Assembly (NCBI GenBank): GCA_027046525.1
Contig: JALTYD010000019.1
Span: 1-6,583, forward strand
From: Pyrodictiaceae archaeon
Lineage (GTDB): Archaea > Thermoproteota > Thermoprotei_A > Sulfolobales > Pyrodictiaceae
Direction: 5' to 3'
DNA length: 6,583 bases
Below are positions 4,893 through 6,583 of the stretch, one piece after another. Each line of letters opens with the position of its first letter. Positions within the stretch are counted from its first letter, which is position 1. A program made the position numbers and the translations under genes. Below the pieces are notes generated by a model. It had not been told where the DNA came from, ran no database searches, and saw nothing but the letters and a program-made list of their open reading frames with translations.

Positions 4893-5746
4893 TGTCTAAG
4901 CTCGCTGGCATAGTAGAGCTCCTTAGACCTATCAATTCGTTTATGGTTGGATTTGCTGTAGTAGTTGGAGCAGCAATTGCTTCTAGAGGTGATATGCTTA
5001 GTGTAGTTGATATAGGAGATCTTCTTATAGGGTTCTTTGTAGGCTTTACTATATCTGCATCTTCTATGATACTAAATGATATATCGGATGTTGAAATAGA
5101 TAAGATTAATGCACCATGGAGACCATTACCTAGTGGACGTGTAAGTAAGCTAGAAGCATTAACACTATTTTTAGTGTTGTCGGTAGTAGGTCTTTTTCTA
5201 TCCTACTTAAATGGACTGGATACTTTTGTAGTAGCATTTTCAACACTAATAGTAGCTATTCTCTACAATCTCTGGGGCAAGAAAAAAGGATTAATAGGCA
5301 ATATGATGGTCGCTTATAGTGTTGCTATTCCACTTCTGTACGGATCATTATTAGTTGATAATCCCTCCAAAGCTATACCGTTTTTTTGGATGATGATATT
5401 CTTTTCTACTACTGCTCGTGAGATAGCAAAAGATATTGTCGATATTGAAGGTGATAAAATCAGAGGAGTAAGAAGTATAGCTATTCTCTATGGTGAAAGA
5501 AAAGCTGCTAGAGTAGCTCTTATCTTTTATCTTCTAGCAGTAGTTATTAGTCCTATACCTGTACTTTTAGGCTATGTTAAGGCGGTTTTCTATATACCAT
5601 TAGTACTATTCGTAGATATAGGTTTTCTCTATGAAGGGATAATACTTCTTAGGAATCCTTCTAAGGAACAAGCATATGTCCATAAAAAGAGAGTACTCTT
5701 GTATATGCTTATTGGTTTAGTGGCTTTTTACATTAGTCCGCTCTAG
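4892..5746 (+). CDS. UbiA-family prenyltransferase, probable digeranylgeranylglyceryl phosphate synthase
   Basis: The likely reaction is transfer of the second geranylgeranyl chain to geranylgeranylglyceryl phosphate, the step that completes the archaeol core of membrane lipids (EC 2.5.1.42). The 284-residue protein is almost entirely membrane helices (eight or nine) and has both aspartate-rich loops that bind prenyl diphosphate through magnesium. The first is NDISDVEID (62-70), followed by Asn73 and the archaeal-type RPLPSGR (77-83). The second is REIAKDIVDIEGDKIRG (176-192) with Asp181, Asp184 and Asp188. LRPINSFMVGFA (11-22) is the usual N-terminal element. REI-x-KDI-x-D-x-EGD is typical of archaeal DGGGP synthase and unlike menaquinone or heme A enzymes, but other UbiA activities cannot be excluded by eye. 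The GTG start shares one base with the TAG of the sirtuin-like gene, and GGGGAT lies five bases upstream. The 3' end overlaps the minus-strand membrane protein gene by 14 bases. Confidence 0.85.
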   Translation: MSKLAGIVELLRPINSFMVGFAVVVGAAIASRGDMLSVVDIGDLLIGFFVGFTISASSMILNDISDVEIDKINAPWRPLPSGRVSKLEALTLFLVLSVVGLFLSYLNGLDTFVVAFSTLIVAILYNLWGKKKGLIGNMMVAYSVAIPLLYGSLLVDNPSKAIPFFWMMIFFSTTAREIAKDIVDIEGDKIRGVRSIAILYGERKAARVALIFYLLAVVISPIPVLLGYVKAVFYIPLVLFVDIGFLYEGIILLRNPSKEQAYVHKKRVLLYMLIGLVAFYISPL

Positions 5747-6110
5747 CTGTTCTCGAACTAAGCCCTTCTATTATACTAGAGAGAGTTAGAGCTATAGCGA
5801 CTGTGATAATTACGTGGTATAATAGTGGAAGCATAGCCATTATTTTTAGCCTCGAGAACATTATTAGTGTCTCTGGCCTAGCATATAAGTAACTTCTAAT
5901 AATAAATGTAGACGGTCCTAGAAATCCGACAATAGCTGCTAATAATCCTAGTCTTCTATGCGTTATAGAAAAGACTGATTTACCCATTATTGCTATCACT
6001 ACTCCTGTAACTACTGGAGCTAGAATACCACCTAGCTCTATAGGGAGACTATCAGCAACTAGCATAAACGAAAAGAGGCCGAGAATAATTATGACAACAT
6101 AGCTTTTCAT
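5733..6110 (-). CDS. Small four-helix membrane protein of unknown function (125 aa)
   Basis: I do not recognise a family. With the ATG at 6110 as start the protein has 125 residues and four predicted membrane helices, at about 4-20, 27-43, 53-72 and 90-113. The basic THRR (about 50-53) lies just before helix three, and the C-terminus is polar (SSRTARAD). There are no cysteines, and there is no metal-binding or catalytic pattern. The frame extends three codons further, to a GTG at 6119 that overlaps the TGA of the upstream gene. I prefer the ATG because GGGGGTGA stands exactly five bases before it and would itself include that GTG. The gene follows the penicillin acylase-family gene by five bases, so the two are surely co-transcribed. 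The small protein might serve the same membrane-linked process, but this is inference. Its stop lies inside the UbiA gene. Confidence 0.75.
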   Translation of the reverse strand: MKSYVVIIILGLFSFMLVADSLPIELGGILAPVVTGVVIAIMGKSVFSITHRRLGLLAAIVGFLGPSTFIIRSYLYARPETLIMFSRLKIMAMLPLLYHVIITVAIALTLSSIIEGLSSRTARAD

Positions 6111-6115
6111 TACCC

Positions 6116-6123
6116 TCACCCCC
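6116..6123 (-). promoter_or_regulatory. Ribosome binding site overlapping the upstream stop codon
   Basis: GGGGGTGA on the minus strand is close to the GGAGGTGA consensus and ends five bases before the ATG at 6110. The TGA within it is the stop codon of the acylase gene, so ribosomes ending there could re-initiate directly on the membrane protein gene. Confidence 0.65.
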
Positions 6124-6583
6124 TTGGAACAAATAATGCTATGGAGAAAGCTATATCCTCTAGATCTTGAGGATTTCTATCTAGCCTAATCTCGTGATAG
6201 CCTCCTCTAGCCCAAGCATAGTACTGATTATCAAAGAATATACTAAAGGGATAGCCACTATTTCCTCCTGGTATCTGGAAGTACCCTCCATTAGTTCTAC
6301 CTGGTATCATAATAGCTATGAATCTCAAACTAGGACCATGCTTTACTCCTCTCCCAAGACTAGTTTCAGGCGATGGATTAACAGTGTAGGGATCGCCGGG
6401 TGCTGGAAGTTTTTCGTAGTTAAGCCACTTGAGTACTTCTCCAAATACATGTCTTATATCGTAGAAATGTTTATTGCCCCATTTCATCTCCTCTAGGGAT
6501 GTAGTTTTGTAGATTTTGTATAGTTCTTCGTAGGTGGAATTGATAGCTCTATTCACAATATCCGCGAGAGTCTTGTTGAAAAC
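6116..6583 (-). CDS. Penicillin acylase-family hydrolase, C-terminal part (start beyond the right edge)
   Basis: The frame is open to the right edge with no stop, giving the last 155 residues of a longer protein. An internal GTG at 6556 is not a credible start, because the homology continues upstream of it. The pattern is that of the end of the beta chain of penicillin acylase-family Ntn hydrolases. These are made as a precursor, cleave themselves, and use an N-terminal Ser of the beta chain to hydrolyse amides such as acyl-homoserine lactones or beta-lactam side chains. Visible marks are MKWGNKHFYDIRHVFG (W-x-WG-x-x-H...H type), GPSLRFIAIM (the GaSyR element) and IPGGNSGYPFSIFFDNQYYAWARGGYHEI, positions 6188-6274, which matches the family's lpGGqSGnpfS...Yddq...W..G.Y block. 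The catalytic Ser and the signal peptide, if any, lie outside the window, so substrate and location are unknown. It is followed within five bases by a small membrane protein gene. Confidence 0.8.
   Translation of the reverse strand, partial: VFNKTLADIVNRAINSTYEELYKIYKTTSLEEMKWGNKHFYDIRHVFGEVLKWLNYEKLPAPGDPYTVNPSPETSLGRGVKHGPSLRFIAIMIPGRTNGGYFQIPGGNSGYPFSIFFDNQYYAWARGGYHEIRLDRNPQDLEDIAFSIALFVPRG

Noticed and set aside
6194..6496. A 100-codon open frame on the plus strand.
   Set aside because: It is antisense to the conserved C-terminal block of the penicillin acylase-family gene, and its product shows no coherent domain.

Overview
The window looks like chromosomal DNA of a hyperthermophilic or thermophilic crenarchaeon that divides with the Cdv (ESCRT-III-like) machinery, most likely of the Desulfurococcales type. 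The reasons are an ESCRT-III/CdvB homologue, an archaeal-type UbiA prenyltransferase that fits digeranylgeranylglyceryl phosphate synthase, an AT-rich composition with AGA/AGG arginine codons dominating, frequent GTG and TTG starts, genes that seem to be transcribed without a leader, and tightly overlapping genes. The genus assignment is inference. I see no rRNA, tRNA, CRISPR, insertion sequence or phage gene, and no gene-free stretch longer than about 100 bases.

Layout. (1) Positions 1-448, minus strand: the first 149 codons of a gene that runs off the left edge, with the layout of a lipoate/biotin ligase-like (LplA/BPL fold) domain but an altered signature motif. (2) Positions 534-902, plus: a small charged helical protein I do not recognise, diverging from gene 1 across an 85-base AT-rich promoter region. 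(3) Positions 967-1638, minus: a CdvB-type ESCRT-III protein without a winged-helix domain. (4) Positions 1730-5746, plus: four genes in a compact run. These are an M20 metallopeptidase (ArgE/DapE type), a membrane-anchored family 2 glycosyltransferase, a highly divergent sirtuin-like protein, and a UbiA prenyltransferase. The gaps are 20 bases, then a 25-base overlap, then a 1-base overlap, so they are probably co-transcribed. (5) Positions 5733-6583, minus: the C-terminal part of a penicillin acylase-family N-terminal nucleophile hydrolase (its start lies beyond the right edge), followed by a small four-helix membrane protein whose 3' end overlaps the UbiA gene tail to tail.

How the genes may work together. 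The glycosyltransferase resembles the HpnB/CrtQ group that acts on isoprenoid lipid acceptors, and the UbiA protein makes the core ether lipid, so the plus-strand run could be a membrane-lipid cassette. The most unusual item is the protein between them. It keeps the sirtuin length, the four-cysteine zinc knuckle and the order of sirtuin motifs, but has lost the catalytic histidine (Tyr), the Gln and Asn of QNID, the GTS motif, and most of the GAGIS...PDFR NAD-binding loop. It reads as a pseudo-sirtuin, translationally linked to lipid genes. A second point of interest is the short divergent intergenic region between the cdvB homologue and the M20 gene, which carries a 17-base palindrome and an 8-bp inverted repeat around a possible TATA box.
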